DNA of 64,000 nucleotides from Cristatella mucedo (Eukaryota > Bryozoa > Phylactolaemata > Cristatellidae). This document shows positions 1 to 13,069 of this stretch, piece after piece. Position 1 is the stretch's first letter. Each line of letters begins with the position of its first letter. The notes under the pieces were generated by a model. That model had not been told where the DNA came from and did no database searches. It saw only the letters and a program-made list of their open reading frames with translations. The stretch lies in the NCBI GenBank assembly GCA_009760855.2, contig WPIO01000001.1, positions 24,133,001-24,197,000 on the forward strand, in the 5' to 3' direction. The position numbers and the translations under genes are program-made.

Positions 1-1799
1 TTACCGAAGTAAGCTTTTGTAATTTGACTGGTGGCAATCACCATGTACCTGCTAAACAAATACTAGTGGTTCCGGCTACTCCAATGACTGGTAGTAGCAT
101 ATCTTTGCAAAGATCACATGGCAGTATGCATGATTTGATTGTAACAAGCTGTACATGCTTGTGCTGTAACTGTAGCAACTGCTGCTCGATCTTTCTTGAT
201 TTCTCTTGCAGTGAGTTGTAAAGGGGCTAGAGTGAGATTAAGCTCTCTTAGGATGCTCATCAAGCAATCAATTATGATGATGATTATTATTATAATCATT
301 GTTATTATTATCATGATTTTGCTCTTCCAGCCAGGCCCTCAGGCAGTTAGTGTAGAGCTTGGAGATGAACGGACGCAGCAATGTCACAATCAAATAGCTT
401 CCAATCTTGGAAGGCAGCACATAGGTCCGCCAAGACAAGTGCAGCCGTTATACTCAAAGAAGACCTTTTTCTGTACGATCGGCTCCATGCCGGCTGGCCA
501 GGTGCAGAAGTGACTGCGATGACTTCAGTTTAAGTCGTCGTAGATTGCACAGATCTGAGACTCTCAGCTTCAGCTGTTCCTCAGTGGTCTTCTCGCCAGG
601 GCTCGTGTGTGCTCTCGGGCATTGAAAAATCTGCAACCACTAAGAATGCGAACAAGCGAAACTTAACTATCGAATATGAATAAGAATAATACGTGGCTGT
701 AAGCCAGCATCAGGACTACTACATCGAATGCAGCGGTAGGGTAGGAATGGTGGTAGACCGGGTCATCTAAAGTCAAGTTTCTTCGGCCATAAACATAGAG
801 TGCTGTCTAACCCAGGCTTGCCAGTTGTAGACGGGAGATTTGGCAAATGGTCTGCCAAGAAGAGTTGTTGTCAACCATGGCTGCAATCCCAATTATTCCA
901 GCCAGCTGCAACACCAGCCACTAGAGCATGGTTCTCGTCAAGGGGCTATAAGTTCGTTAGCTCAAGAGGCCAGGCACACTTCACTAGAGCACTCACGGTA
1001 ATGGCACCGAAAGCGATCCTGTGTCAAAAAATCAATCATTGCAAGAACCAGCAGATGGCCACCTGCAGCAGTTGTGACGGCTTGCATACAAAACACACTT
1101 GCTCTGTTTCTCTTCTATGAATGGACTGTGAGAAACTAAGCAATAGTGGCACGGTGGCTTGTACACAAATGCCGGCTGCTTGATTGCGAGTGCCGAAACG
1201 TGACACCACCATCGGCACTAGTCATAACGGCATAGAGCAAAACTTGCCTGACTTGAGATTGCACTGCTAGCCTTTAGACCTACCGATCCTCAGGCTGAAA
1301 CAGAATAAGCAAAGGGAGCGTCGCTTAATGCCGAGAATAAATGTAGAGGATGCAACTTATTCACATTGGTTTCTTTGGAAAGCAGAAGAATAGGCCTGAT
1401 TGCAATCCCTGAAAGCTGGGCCGGTGTGCCATTTTCTTTTAGTTCGGGATCGATTCGGCATGCTTTCTTCTTGCCTCAAAGATAGATGGATACGAATGAC
1501 GAAAAGTCTGTTGAGTGATGAGGCCATCGAATAAGCCAATTTGCACTTCACTTTGCTTGGAAGTCTGCTGAGATTTCTAGCAGCCAAGCTCATGGTCCTT
1601 CTGAATAGCTGCATGAAAACACAGGCTTGAAGCCACTTGATCCCCAAGAGAACTTTCTGTACAATGTTACAGAACTGCACCCAACTTCAGATTATAGAGA
1701 AGTAAGTAAAGTGAGGACGAGCCGAGAAAAAAGTAATCACAGGAAGGAGAAAGAAAAGAGGAAACAGTTGTAGAAGTGGAGAGAAAAGGTGTGAGAGAT

Positions 1800-1802
<3 letters not shown>
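1..1802. other. No gene recognised
   Basis: I see no convincing exon here. A short ATT/ATC-rich run lies near 271-320, followed by a pyrimidine-rich acceptor-like site near 320-331. All open frames are short and have no family resemblance. Confidence 0.5.

Positions 1803-1895
<93 letters not shown>
1803..1895. repeat. (GA)n microsatellite
   Basis: About 92 bases of uninterrupted GA dinucleotide. It produces a spurious serine/leucine reading frame on the minus strand. Confidence 0.98.
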
Positions 1896-1897
<2 letters not shown>

Positions 1898-2565
1898 TAC
1901 AGAAAAAGAAGGTAAGAGATCCCCTGACCAAGTAGGACCAGGACTGTTGTGGTGATACTATTCAGCGACTCTTTTAGTAACTAAAGGAATACTTTTATGC
2001 TAACTCGACCTCCTAATTTTACTTTGAACCCTTGACGGTCAGGGACACATACTGCAACAGCAAACATATGTCAATTTCTACAAGGACTAGAGCTTGTTCA
2101 ATCGTACGGTGTGCCCAATTAATGAATTTTCCGCCGTTACCCTGCTTTGTGCTCAATCAGGTCCTCCACCGGCTCCCGGCTTTTTTGAGGACCAGCTACT
2201 GAAACGTTGGCGTGCCACATCAGCTAGAGAATGACAGACCTACAGATTGTCAGTGGTTCCTGAATTATAACCTACAGGAACCGAATGCATCGCAATGTAT
2301 AGTTTAGAAAGTATAGCTGGACATCCGAAGAAATACTTTGTCAATTTTTACTGTGCCCCGTGAATACGTCAGTCTTGTGGCACTATGGGCTCCAAGACGG
2401 ACAGTTTTGCTTTGGGCTTCGAACCAGAGAGTTGTATGCTATCGCTCGTGCTTCGTACACATGACTTTCTGTGGCTGTCAAATAGACTGCTCCACCCGGA
2501 GGATATATTAAGATAGGGGTGGGCTCTCTCGGATTTCCGAGGTGCTCGGTCACATGAATGATGGG
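1896..2565. other. No gene recognised; diverged repeat half
   Basis: Unique-looking sequence without an exon. The stretch 2384-2500 resembles 3460-3600 in scattered blocks, including a shared GCTTCGAACCA and a tATGCTa(c/t)cGct(g/c)gTGC stretch, so it is probably an old dispersed repeat. Confidence 0.35.
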
Positions 2566-3085
2566 GTGATCAGAAGATGCCTGGCCCGATTGGGCAGTAG
2601 CTCGGATGGGTAGGCTGGGGCATGTGAATGAAGGGATCTAAAAGTTAATACTGCCTGATGGGGAGTTAGTGTAGGTCGGTGAGAAGCGGCATAACTCGGT
2701 AACTGCCATGCTCACGACAGGCAAGCCTATCCTCAGTTTTTGCACCAGCTGTAAGCACCTTATTTCGCAGACTGAAAGACCTACCAGTAGTAAGCTGCAG
2801 ATGTCAAGACGGGATGTTGCAAATTCGTGGGCCAGCTAAGCCATGGTAACAATTGTCCAAATAGGTAAGAATTTTTCAATGATACATAGCTGAAAGTAGG
2901 TAAACTTTACCGAAGTATTAATGTGATCATCTAGCGAAAGTTTAATTCGAAACCCTGATTTGGCGCAGATGCTACAAGAGATATGCTGGCTGAACCCATT
3001 TTGAGGGTTATGCTTTCCAATTTCTGAGTAACACTAGATTTGCAAACAGCTAGTTGGTTCAAGTTGGTTTTATGCCATTCAATTC
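2566..3085 (-). mobile_element. LINE-1f fragment (RT C-terminal region), eroded
   Basis: Read on the minus strand, this matches the C-terminal reverse-transcriptase region and the region after it in the better copies at 29.5-32.3 and 36.0-37.8 kb. Shared landmarks are the tract around the LVQNSAARL segment, the cysteine/histidine-poor linker after it, and the SPVESARNLG region at the far end. Frames are destroyed by stops and indels. This is an old, inactive copy. Confidence 0.75.
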
Positions 3086-3270
3086 GATAGACTTTGCTGC
3101 CATCTAAGTACGAATGCCGGCAAAATGCCTCTGTAATAGAGTGTGGCTATTCTGTTGGGCAAGCTACTCTGCTAATCTTCGATTGGGCTGCCGATGGCAT
3201 CTGCACTGTGAGTCGTGTGATAGTTGACAGCCCTCGTTGAAGACTAGTTGCCGAGCCACAATCAAATCAA

Positions 3271-3415
3271 AAAGCTGGATTGGTCCAGCGGTTAAGGCGC
3301 TGCCCCGACCAAGGTCTTGCTGAGGTCGTGGGCCCGAGCCTCGAGGCATATGTGAAGTGCCTGAATAGAGATTAAGTTCTGATGGGGCGCTATACAAATG
3401 AATTATATTTATATT
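3271..3415 (+). mobile_element. SINE-1 copy a, tRNA-derived
   Basis: The tRNA-like head contains a perfect pol III box A (TGGTCCAGCGG) and a box-B-like GGGCCCGAGCC. The tail, from 3352, reads AAGTGCCTGAATAGAG and continues to GGGGCGCTATACAAATGAA. That tail matches the 3' terminal hairpin of LINE-1f. An A/T-rich run follows. Two more copies lie at 41214-41358 (+) and 55667-55810 (-). It is not a functional tRNA gene, because no cloverleaf closes. Confidence 0.85.
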
Positions 3416-3995
3416 TATTTATTTTCATAGTCATCATCTGAAGTAATAGTCAAGTTATGCTTCCTGCTTCGAACCAACCAGTTGTGCTAAAGGGGTGAAA
3501 ACAGGGAGTTTTATGCTACTGCTGGTGCTGAGCTCGTATAGCCCTGTTCAGCTATCGAATAAACTATTTTAAGTTAAGGACATTGGCAAAGACGATTTTA
3601 TGCTACCGACACGGACTTATTATTATCAAGGTATGGGTGCTCTTAGTTGCTGCCGTGTTCTGCAGCTGCCTGCATTCTTGCGTATATTGAGACAGCAAAT
3701 GCGACTTACAAGCCGTGCTTTGATTCGATATTTTCACCGGCATTTGTTACGAATCGTAAAGTACTAGCACCTTTACGAGCATGTTTGTGACCTATAGATT
3801 TTTGTAGAGAAGCCACTTCACGGCATGTTTTTAACACTAATATATACCAGGTGAACTAAGCAAACCCATTCAGGTTAAAATTAGCTAGCTATTGTGACAG
3901 ATCAATCAAAGCAATCATTAACCTCGACAAGTGTAATATTTATTTCACTGCACAAAGTCATAACCAATGGCAGTCAATGCGAGGTGACTAATCAT
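3416..3995. other. No gene recognised
   Basis: AT-rich intergenic or intronic sequence. The only notable part is the diverged repeat at 3460-3600 that resembles 2384-2500. Confidence 0.4.
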
Positions 3996-4105
3996 TCAAT
4001 CGTGCTTCCTTTGCAGCAAATATAAAGTGCCTAGAAAGAGATTGAGTTATGTGAGGATGCTATTTCAAATGCATTATTATTATTGTTATTATTGTTATTA
4101 TTAAT
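3996..4105 (+). mobile_element. LINE-1f 3' end fragment
   Basis: Plus-strand copy of the LINE-1f 3' terminus: CTTTGCAGCAAATATAAAG, then the terminal hairpin region, then ATT/GTT trinucleotide repeats. It is 5'-truncated to about 100 bases, as expected for abortive target-primed reverse transcription. Confidence 0.85.
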
Positions 4106-4485
4106 ACGCAGTCGTTGAAATGACTGGCATTTTGTAGCATTGCGTAGTGGCAATCAAAGAGAAACACGAAGAGGCTCTGCTGCTGCTACTCTCATCCAGC
4201 TAGAATATTTCTAGGGATTTGCTCCTGCTGATTCAGCCTTAGCCTGAAGCCCGTGGGATCATGGTGGATCGATTAATTAACCAGCAATAGTCTGGTGGCC
4301 TCTGTTTGCCCCCATCTTCTGTCCATGCCTTTGGTTGATGGCACTTCGATGAAGAAGGCATGCCTTTATTAGGATCGCATAGCTGCTAATAGCAAAGGTG
4401 CACGGCTCTTTCCTTAACGATGTTCATCCTATGCTACCAGGTCGAAACGGTCAGCAATCAGGTTGTGTCCCACTTCGTTACTCAC
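4106..4485. other. No gene recognised
   Basis: No exon or repeat identified. On the minus strand this lies just downstream of the splice donor of the exon candidate ending at 4486, so it may be intronic. Confidence 0.35.
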
Positions 4486-4653
4486 CTGTGGAAGCTCATG
4501 TAGACTCGCAGGTGATGTCGATGAGGATATCGAAGAATAGCTGCAGTTTAGCACACCATTGACCGTTGATCCCTGGATGGCTGGCAGTGCAGACTCATGG
4601 CTGACTCTCTTGAAGCCCATGGTGCCACCAATGGTGCCATTTGGAGAGTATGA
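4486..4653 (-). CDS. Orphan internal exon candidate, 168 nt, phase 0-0
   Basis: On the minus strand a pyrimidine-rich acceptor (TGTGTGTCTCTCAAG) is followed by 56 open codons. They end exactly at a strong donor, CCACAG|GTGAGTAACG. The exon begins and ends on codon boundaries. The peptide starts SYSPNGTIGG and ends SSISSSTSPASLHELPQ; it is serine-rich and probably disordered. No family is recognised. The preceding frame is closed by a TAA shortly upstream of the acceptor, which is consistent with an exon edge. The flanking exons are not identified, so a chance open stretch remains possible. Confidence 0.35.
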
Positions 4654-6571
4654 CTTGAGAGACACACATTGGCAGAGTTATTAAACCTCAGCGTATATGC
4701 ATCCATTTCTTTTACAGATTTTATTCGGTCTAATTCTTTTCCGGTTACCATATATACGGTCACTAGTACAGTTGGTCTCCCATACCAAGTACCTCACTAG
4801 CACAACACGACTGAGGTGCAAAAAAGGCATGAAAGACAAGTGGGCACAGCTGTGATTCTCCAGCTATTATCAGTTAAGTGGCATGGCAAAATGAGGCAAG
4901 GAGGCGCGATTGTGTAATGCCATCACTCGGCAACATCACCGGGCACTTTTGATATCTGGCTGAATAGTCAACTAAGTTTAGGCAGTGCTCGATATCCAAA
5001 GGGCTATCGTAGCACGAGAAATACAATTCACAGCACCGTCTTCGTGAGCCAAGCTTAGTGCCTGCAAAATAAAAGGCAAGAGCACCACCGATTCCCTTTC
5101 TCACCCATTCGACAGACTTTTGACAAGGCTCACGATATTAAGAGCAAATGAGGCCTTACATGTTGAAAACTTGAAAACCAAATGTGCAGTGGCTAGGCAG
5201 TATATGGGCCACCAAGCAGTGATAGTGCTTGCAAAAGACATGCTTGCAAAAGACAATCACAGAAGTCAAAGGAATGACAGTGCTCCAGGCGTCACAGGCA
5301 TACCGGAATTAGGGCAGCTATAAGCCAGGCAGAAATAAGAGCCAGGGACCAGTGATGCTAATGGCTTTTCACAGACAGGCTGGATGGTAGCTCCTCTACT
5401 AAAGTGCACAGCTAATAGTACCCCTTGCCAAGTTTCATGATATGTACACAAGTCTGGCTACTTTTTGCAACATTGTGCTGGCTACTCACACAACAGCTGA
5501 ATGTGCAGAGCCCTTATAAGTATGCTGCTGAACCACCAGCCATTTTCACAAGCGCTAATTAGTGCAAGTAATATAGTAGAACTTGAAAGAAAGAAGCATA
5601 TGCCTGCTCACTGATCTTGAGAGTTGAACGCACGACCAATGAGCCAGAGGTGAGAAAACGACACCAAATGACCTATTTACTCAACACAGCCTGATTGTCT
5701 GCCTCAATGCATAAGGGCTGATCTCTACCTTGTGGTCAGCTAAATTCCGTTATCATACTCCTTAGCATCGGGGTGGGGGGTCTGTTTAAAATGGTCATCA
5801 TGTACATTTGAATCGTATAGCAGGCTCGATTTTTGTCAAAAAATAGACATTAAACCAAAACCAAGCCCATCATGAAAAGCATGACGCTACAATGCAACTG
5901 GAGTGTCGCTCTCCATGCTAGCACAGTACCCTAACCAATCCAGCTGTGGGTCACACGTCCGAACACAATGGTGGCTGCTCAAAAGTGGGCTGATTATAGA
6001 TCAGTAGAGGACTTACCAAAGAATTTTTGGCAATGACACATTGCTCCAGGACACTCTGACTTTAACCGCCCCTCCACAGATACAACAAAAGCATGGCAGG
6101 GCAGCTTGTGGCCCAGCATGGTCCATTAGCCATGCTTTGATTGGCCAAATCAGTCTAGATAGAATCCGTCGGCCAGTCCAGTGCTTTAGTAGTTGTGCAT
6201 TTGTTGACAGAAAGTATGGTACGGAGCTCTCTCCGAGGAACGGTTCGTTATGGCACCGAATCGGCACTCAAGGAATGCTGCACAAGTACAAGTCTGCTGC
6301 TTGGAAGGCGTAATTGCTAGAGGATTTAGTAAAGCTATGCTATGCCTGCAATTGTAGCCTTCTTATCCACACATGGTTGCCAGCGATAGGCTAGAAACAA
6401 TGAGCATCGTACAGTAAGTGGGAGGTCTGCTGCTGGCAGCAAGCATATTTGCCCGGCTCGAGCGTCATGCATCTAATAATAGAGATTGGATGAAAGAGGT
6501 CAGCAAAGGAAGGCCAGCAGCAAGGGAAGGAGGCTAACAGACAGACAGGCTGATGGAGACATGGGCAGATG

Positions 6572-6575
<4 letters not shown>
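4654..6575. other. No gene recognised
   Basis: No family-level match on either strand. A good minus-strand donor (TTCTTTG|GTAAGTCC, near 6014-6020) ends an 80-codon open stretch (6267-6016), but the peptide looks unstructured and no acceptor is convincing. Confidence 0.35.

Positions 6576-6642
<67 letters not shown>
6576..6642. repeat. (GA)n microsatellite
   Basis: About 67 bases of GA dinucleotide. Open frames through it on both strands are low-complexity artefacts. Confidence 0.98.
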
Positions 6643-6646
<4 letters not shown>

Positions 6647-9006
6647 TACTGTCAGCACTATAGTTTGCCATTGCAATGCCATTGAGCAGGTAAGTGTCAG
6701 TCATCATATTACTGATCAACTGCCGATCGTATAGTTGATAAAAATCAAAATACACGGGAATTAGTAGACAAAACAAAAGAGCCTCCGTGCAGCATGCATC
6801 GTGGCAGTTCAGTGTGTCTACCACGGTCGAATGCATGCTGTTTTCATCCATGCCATTAGGGTAAGTCGTCGAGAGCTCGGTAGGCGTTCCACACCTTAAG
6901 CAGGCACAAAGCCATGCCGATGGTGGTAAGCAGGCTCGGACGCACTGCACTGCTCTGCCGCGGCTCACACTCATCGGTCATAAAATGTCGGTTGCCGGTC
7001 GGGTTCCTCTGTTATTGCCCGGTACTGCCGCAGAGCCTGTCGTTTGCCTGAGTCGAGTGCAAGGACAGAAAAGGTCAATATTGAATGGTACATAATTTAT
7101 GAGCTCAATCAGTGATGCACACTTTCCTCCTGCAAAGCGTGCATACACAAAGAGCTAGAAAAGGAAGCAAACCACTCCCAGTCGCATCCGTCCCATTCTC
7201 TTGCTCACTGGACGGCCACCCCCCAGAGCTCACCCGTGGCCCCCACTTGTGGATGGTCTCTGGCAGGTAGTGAGAATGAATAGGAAACAGTGAGCCTCCT
7301 GCATGCCAGTTTACGGCTGTTACGACGGAAGTCACAAACATGCCGCTTGCCACTGGGGCTAAGTTTAGGTGTGAGGTGCTCTAACTTCAAGACCCTAGTC
7401 GCGGTTTCAATTCTGCAGCAGGCAATCCTTGTTGCCAGCTGAAAGCGGGTAAAGGCAGCCATGGCTTTTCTGCAACAAAGTATCTGTAAACGAGACTGAG
7501 GAATCGGCCAACCTTTACTTTTACGAGCCAGCAGCTACCTCGCATTTGGTGGTGAAAACCAATCTGCTGACAAGTTAGTTGCCAGCTCGTCTTTGCCTCA
7601 TCCTTTGACACCCGATTCTACAATGTAGATTGCATGTGGTTATCATCGGGGATCAGACGAAAATTTCTCGGCAGCAGCAATGGTTGCTGCAGCTGGAGGA
7701 GACCATATCAGCTCACTCACCAGACGAACAAGCTGGGCTGTCAGATAATTACACTAGGGCTGATCTGTGTTATTTGCATGGTCAGAAATATGGATACCCC
7801 TCTCTTGCTATTACTGTTTGATCAGCACCATTCGCATTCTGTGCATGTGAAACCTTCTCTAGGGGGACGAGGGAAAGGTAGGAAGCTGTTGTAGCCTTCT
7901 ACATCTATTGGCAGTAGGGGGCGGCTGGGGACACCAAGAAGTAGCAGTCGATATGTATTTCCACCGTTTTCTCCTTTGTCGGGTGTACAGGCTCACGAGC
8001 TCAGTCTGACTTCCAGTTCGTGGGCTCCAACTATTGGCTAAAGAGGTGGATTCCATGACTATGAGTTGCCAGGGCTTAAGTGCACTTACTGATGAATTCA
8101 CTTAATATTAAAAATGTAGTATCACTAAGTCAGTAATCAGTAAGTAGAATCACTTCTGAATGATGAAGATCCAGCTTTTACCGGTGCGCATGCACCCAAG
8201 CTGTGCTGCTTGCCTATTCCCGGCAGGTGCAAGAGCGTGGCATGCATTTTTAAGAAGGTTATGTAGTTCCTCATGAACTAAAGTCTTTACCAAAAAGCAC
8301 AGCTAGCATAGCAGGTACCAGTTGTTGCAGACACATGACAGATATAGGTGGAACTAGCTCTCGAAACGAAGCTAGCAAGTCATAAAGGCCACCCTGAAAT
8401 AAGCATGTAGGATGATGAATGTGGAGCATAATAGCGATCGAGAGAATTTGATTTGAACCTAGTGAATGTAATGCCATGATCTTTGCATCTCTGCAAGTCA
8501 ACAATTTCGAGTGACTAAGATCCTACTACGATTGATGAATCGGCTTATAAGAAAAGTAAATGCAATGAACCCACTGTCCCCCATTTGCATCAACTTAATT
8601 TCTCGCCGCATGACGAACGTATCCAAGTGCCTAGATAGACTCAGATAAGAGATCTTTTGAATATTGCCATTCATGCTATACGGACGGTCCTAATTGAAAT
8701 TGGCAGACAAGACTGAATTGGTGAGACGATGATACCAGGGATGAGCATGATAAGTCACAGTCTCGGTTGCTTGTGCAACTGCTTGTGGAGTTTTGCTTCT
8801 CCATAAGCTATGTGTACTAACCACGTTCCAGTTTGAGATTGGTTCAGGTATCTTGTGAAACAAGGCTAAAGCTAGAGGCATTCGCTTGTTTCTAGTCAAG
8901 TAAAGTACTCTTACCTTGAGTGCCAGTGAAACCGATTATCCAGGCGATGCATCGGAGCCCAGCTTGAAGCAGTCATGGCTGTCAGAAATTATGCCTTCTA
9001 TTAGGC
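6643..9006. other. No gene recognised; one possible small exon
   Basis: Mostly featureless. On the minus strand ACTCAAG|GTAAGAGTAC (near 8912-8922) is a strong donor. It is preceded by a short open stretch from an ATG at about 8980 and an acceptor-like TTTCTGACAG. This may be a small exon, but the evidence is only the splice signals. Confidence 0.3.
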
Positions 9007-9190
9007 CAGCGGTTCTCAAATAGTGGGTCGCGACTGCTTTGGGGGTCGAACGACCCTTTCATAGGGGTCGCCTAAGACCATCAGAAACAAGCATTTCCAC
9101 ATTTTGTACACAATAACTTTATGGTTGGGGGTCGCCACAGCATGTGGAACTATGAATGGGTTTCGGCATAAGGAAGGTTGAGAACCACTG
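9007..9190. mobile_element. SPIN-like hAT MITE (non-autonomous DNA transposon)
   Basis: 184 bp bounded by terminal inverted repeats: CAGCGGTTCTCAA at the left, and CAGTGGTTCTCAACCTTCC read inward from the right. The flanking octamers tattaggc and tattcgac agree at 6 of 8 positions, fitting an aged 8-bp hAT target duplication. Inside are GTGGGTCGCGAC, the palindrome GGGTCGAACGACCC, AGGGGTCGCCTAAGACCATC and TTTATGGTTGGGGGTC. As I remember them, these landmarks match the SPACE INVADERS (SPIN) family known from several tetrapods and some invertebrates. No transposase is present. The family assignment is from memory of the consensus; the structure is seen directly. Confidence 0.88.
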
Positions 9191-9198
9191 TATTCGAC

Positions 9199-9540
9199 CT
9201 TCTGATTTGCTGAATTGAGCCGTGTTTACTTGCTAATACAATTCCAACATTTTTATTAGGATAATCACCTGCTGAGCTTGGAAAATTAAAGAGTATTGCT
9301 TAATCAAAGTTAGGAAAACTTAAATGACAAGTCCATACCCTTAATGTGTGCCTTTGTGCTCCAAAGATAAAGGGATCGACATGTTATTATAATGCGAGGC
9401 ATTTAGTACAAATAACTATGAGGTTCTAGCAATAGTTTATGACATACCTCATTCCTAGCTATTATACATCAGGAACTGCTAATAGTATTTAGCAAAGGTC
9501 ATTTATCAAAGGTAATTATGCTTGTTGTCAGTGAGCATGT
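9199..9540. other. No gene recognised
   Basis: AT-rich sequence between the hAT MITE and a LINE 3' tail. Nothing identifiable. Confidence 0.4.
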
Positions 9541-9652
9541 TACCGCTAGCCATTTGATCATGCTTCCTCTGCAGCAAATGTTAAGTACCTAGAAAGAGAT
9601 TGAGTTCTCTGACAGCACTGCAAAATATGTATTATTATTATTATTATTACGA
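9541..9652 (+). mobile_element. LINE-1f 3' end fragment
   Basis: Plus-strand 3' terminus: CTTCCTCTGCAGCAAATG, the CCTAGAAAGAGATTGAG hairpin arm, then (ATT)n. It is strongly 5'-truncated and has no coding remnant. Confidence 0.85.
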
Positions 9653-10118
9653 GTATGCCTACATAGCCCATATGCACAACTCCATAAGGCAATGAAGATT
9701 AAGCTGTTGTTCTCTATCCATGGTGTTTTGTATAGCACACTAAAGTCTCAGCGATTTTCTGCAAGCTTGAGGGGTTCGCCCAGTGGTGGTAGGTAGTGCA
9801 CAACAACAGGTTTGTGCGCATGAATGGCTCGATGCAGACACATCCCCAAACTGCTTACACGACGACTTATCGTGTACTGGACGAACTGAACTTATGGCCT
9901 AGTGACCAAGACTCATTCAGGTTGCGTGTGCTCACCTCGGATGTGCTCACTGGTGGTCGAGTGTACAGCACCTAAAAAACACAAGGTAGAGCAAGGATAG
10001 CATGCGCAAGACCGTCGGGCAGGAACCAAGCAATGCCGATTGTCAAGTGACCAGCAATGTCATTGGATGATCCGTTTTTTGGTATCTGGCCGAAGGGCAA
10101 CACCCCTCGGGTGGAAGG
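9653..10118. other. No gene; possible 36-nt micro-exon on minus strand
   Basis: On the minus strand a very good acceptor (CTTGTGTTTTTTAG) is followed by 12 open codons (VLYTRPPVSTSE) and then the donor TCCGAG|GTGAGCAC. This places a potential 36-nt exon at about 9948-9983. Nothing else in the region is recognisable. Confidence 0.25.
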
Positions 10119-10150
10119 CTGCTGCTGCTGCTGCTGCTGCTTCGAGAAAG

Positions 10151-10203
<53 letters not shown>
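10119..10203. repeat. (CTG)7 - loop - (CAG)17 inverted trinucleotide repeat
   Basis: A CTG run at 10119-10140, a 12-base spacer (TTCGAGAAAGGG), then CAG to about 10203. The two arms are complementary, so this is a potential perfect hairpin with a long single-sided CAG extension. Poly-alanine, poly-serine and poly-cysteine frames through it are artefacts. Confidence 0.95.
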
Positions 10204-10204
<1 letters not shown>

Positions 10205-12159
10205 GGAGAAGATCGGGCTGGTCGGCACCGTGGAATCCCCTATAAGCTTTCGTTAGCCGATGGCTATCATCTCACTTAACAAAACCGCCCTGCGAAGGAA
10301 ATCTGAATAGAGCAGCCAAGGATGTAAGAAAAATAAGGATGTACCTGCAAAGGACAGCTGAAAAGAATGTGCCCGAAGCAGTGGCAGCAGCAGGAGAAGG
10401 AGGAGGAGAAGAGGAGAACAAATCGTTGCATAAAAACTGCGAAAGTTAGCTCCACAGTCGATGACCCCCCCCCCCCAGTAGAAAAGTGTCTCTCTCACAA
10501 ACAGTCTTTAGGCCAACGTAAAGTACAACTTAAACGAGAGAGTCAGAGAATCCTGAGAGAAGCAGAGGGTGCGAGGAGACGGATACTTCGTTGTGCTCGT
10601 ACAGCTTGGTAAGAAGCTGAGCTCTCAAACATGGTGATCTCCTCCTAATAGCTCAGGGCGAGACATTTTTGGCTGACATCAGCTGTAAGAAAAGATGACT
10701 GCAGATTTTCTGTAAGCGAAGAGGATGCTTGGTGCATTTCTTCAATTTGTGGATACCAGGACAATCTCCCGAGGCCTAGCAGCTTTTCTTTGGCAGCACT
10801 GCAGTCGAGCCTCGAGATACGGCAAGAGCTACAAGCATCATCAGCCAGACACTGAGCTAAAGGAGTGTATACCCTTAATCTGGAGAGAAATGAGTGAAAG
10901 CAACCTGCTTTGGTGATTGGCTGTCCCAGATATAATCTGCACTCGGCAGAGCTAAATTTTTTGAGGTGGCAACGGCATGTGCATGGCAGCTCGGCTTCGG
11001 GGGGGGGGTGCCTACTGAACCATCTCTGAGTCCCTCGACTTCAAGCTGCTGTAATCAAGTTCATTTTGCATCATATTAATGTTGAACTCACTCAAAGCAA
11101 AGGAACGTTTGCTTGAAAAGAGCCGTCGCGATCGATAGCAGGGATGTAGTCTGACTGCATCGGTTAGATGGCGTGAGCATTGAGACCCTTAGTGCAATAA
11201 CCTAGGGAAGGTGTGCAGTAGCCTAGTGCATGCACGTGTGCTTGCACTGGATCGGCAAACAAAACGTAGAGCATTTAATTCGCTGAGTACCCTGACCAAT
11301 CTTGGGGGCTGGGCATGACTGGAAGTGAGACTGGCTCGGCTTGAGCATCTGGAGCTCCTCCAGTTGGCACCCTCTGGTTGTGGAAACGTTCTGTCGGTCC
11401 CTTGAGGCAGGATAGGATAGGAGGCCGAGGAGGCGCAGCTCTCGGCTTGCGTCTTGCCGGGAAAGTCTCTGGCAGGTATACCATGGCAGTTCTTTCTGTT
11501 TGCAAATGGCATCGTGCACTGGCACCGAGCCGGGCGGAGACGGTGAACTTATGATACGCACCCTAGTTCGGCAACAAAATTAATTGAAGGACCAGACAAC
11601 GGCAGTGGTTATTACTAAGCAGGTGGCTTCGACGGTTGATCACGCTAATTGCTTGCTTTGGAGGGAAGCTACAGGGTAGTAAGAAGCACAGGCCAGCACT
11701 TGCATCGTCAACTTAATGAAGAATTTATTATGCTAGGCTCCTTCCTCTCCACGTTTCGTAGTAAGAGTGACAATTCACCGATGGGTGCCGAACGAATGGT
11801 ATTATACTTCAGGTACATTAGTTGCATGTATCTTTTGACTGGTCACCCCAGAGAGGTGGAAGTGGGGGTGCCCTATGGCTAGGTCGGTGTTTGCGCATGA
11901 GAAACAGCCAGAGCACTCGTGTTTCGCAGACAAACAAGTTAATCTAATCCGATCGCGATGCCGAGCCACTGTGCCTCAACTGCTGACCAAGCCCATGTTT
12001 GATGCCCACTGTTACTTACTTTAATAGTCAGCAGCCACTTGCCAAGTAATTATGCACACAGCTGTAATGCACGCTGCATTCTAAGTCTTTTATCGTGTGC
12101 ATCTCTGTTGCAATCGGTCAGGGTAATAGCCAACCTAACACGGGGCAAGGCCAAATGGG
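10204..12159. other. No confirmed gene; short charged ORF at 10367-10612
   Basis: An 81-codon plus-strand frame (10367-10612) is rich in K/E/R and contains LKRESQRILRE, which loosely recalls the S-Q-R-L-x-R-E box of Claspin. The expected downstream motif is absent and the splice sites are weak, so I do not call it. A homopolymer C run lies at 10464-10477 and a G run near 10998-11007. Confidence 0.3.

Positions 12160-13069
<910 letters not shown>

Noticed and set aside
3271-3345. tRNA gene
   Set aside because: Boxes A and B are present, but the acceptor arms do not pair and the same unit recurs with a LINE-like tail, so it is a SINE head.
10367-10612. Possible Claspin exon (LKRESQRILRE)
   Set aside because: The similarity is only about ten residues. 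The expected PYH-containing continuation is missing, and there is no good donor.
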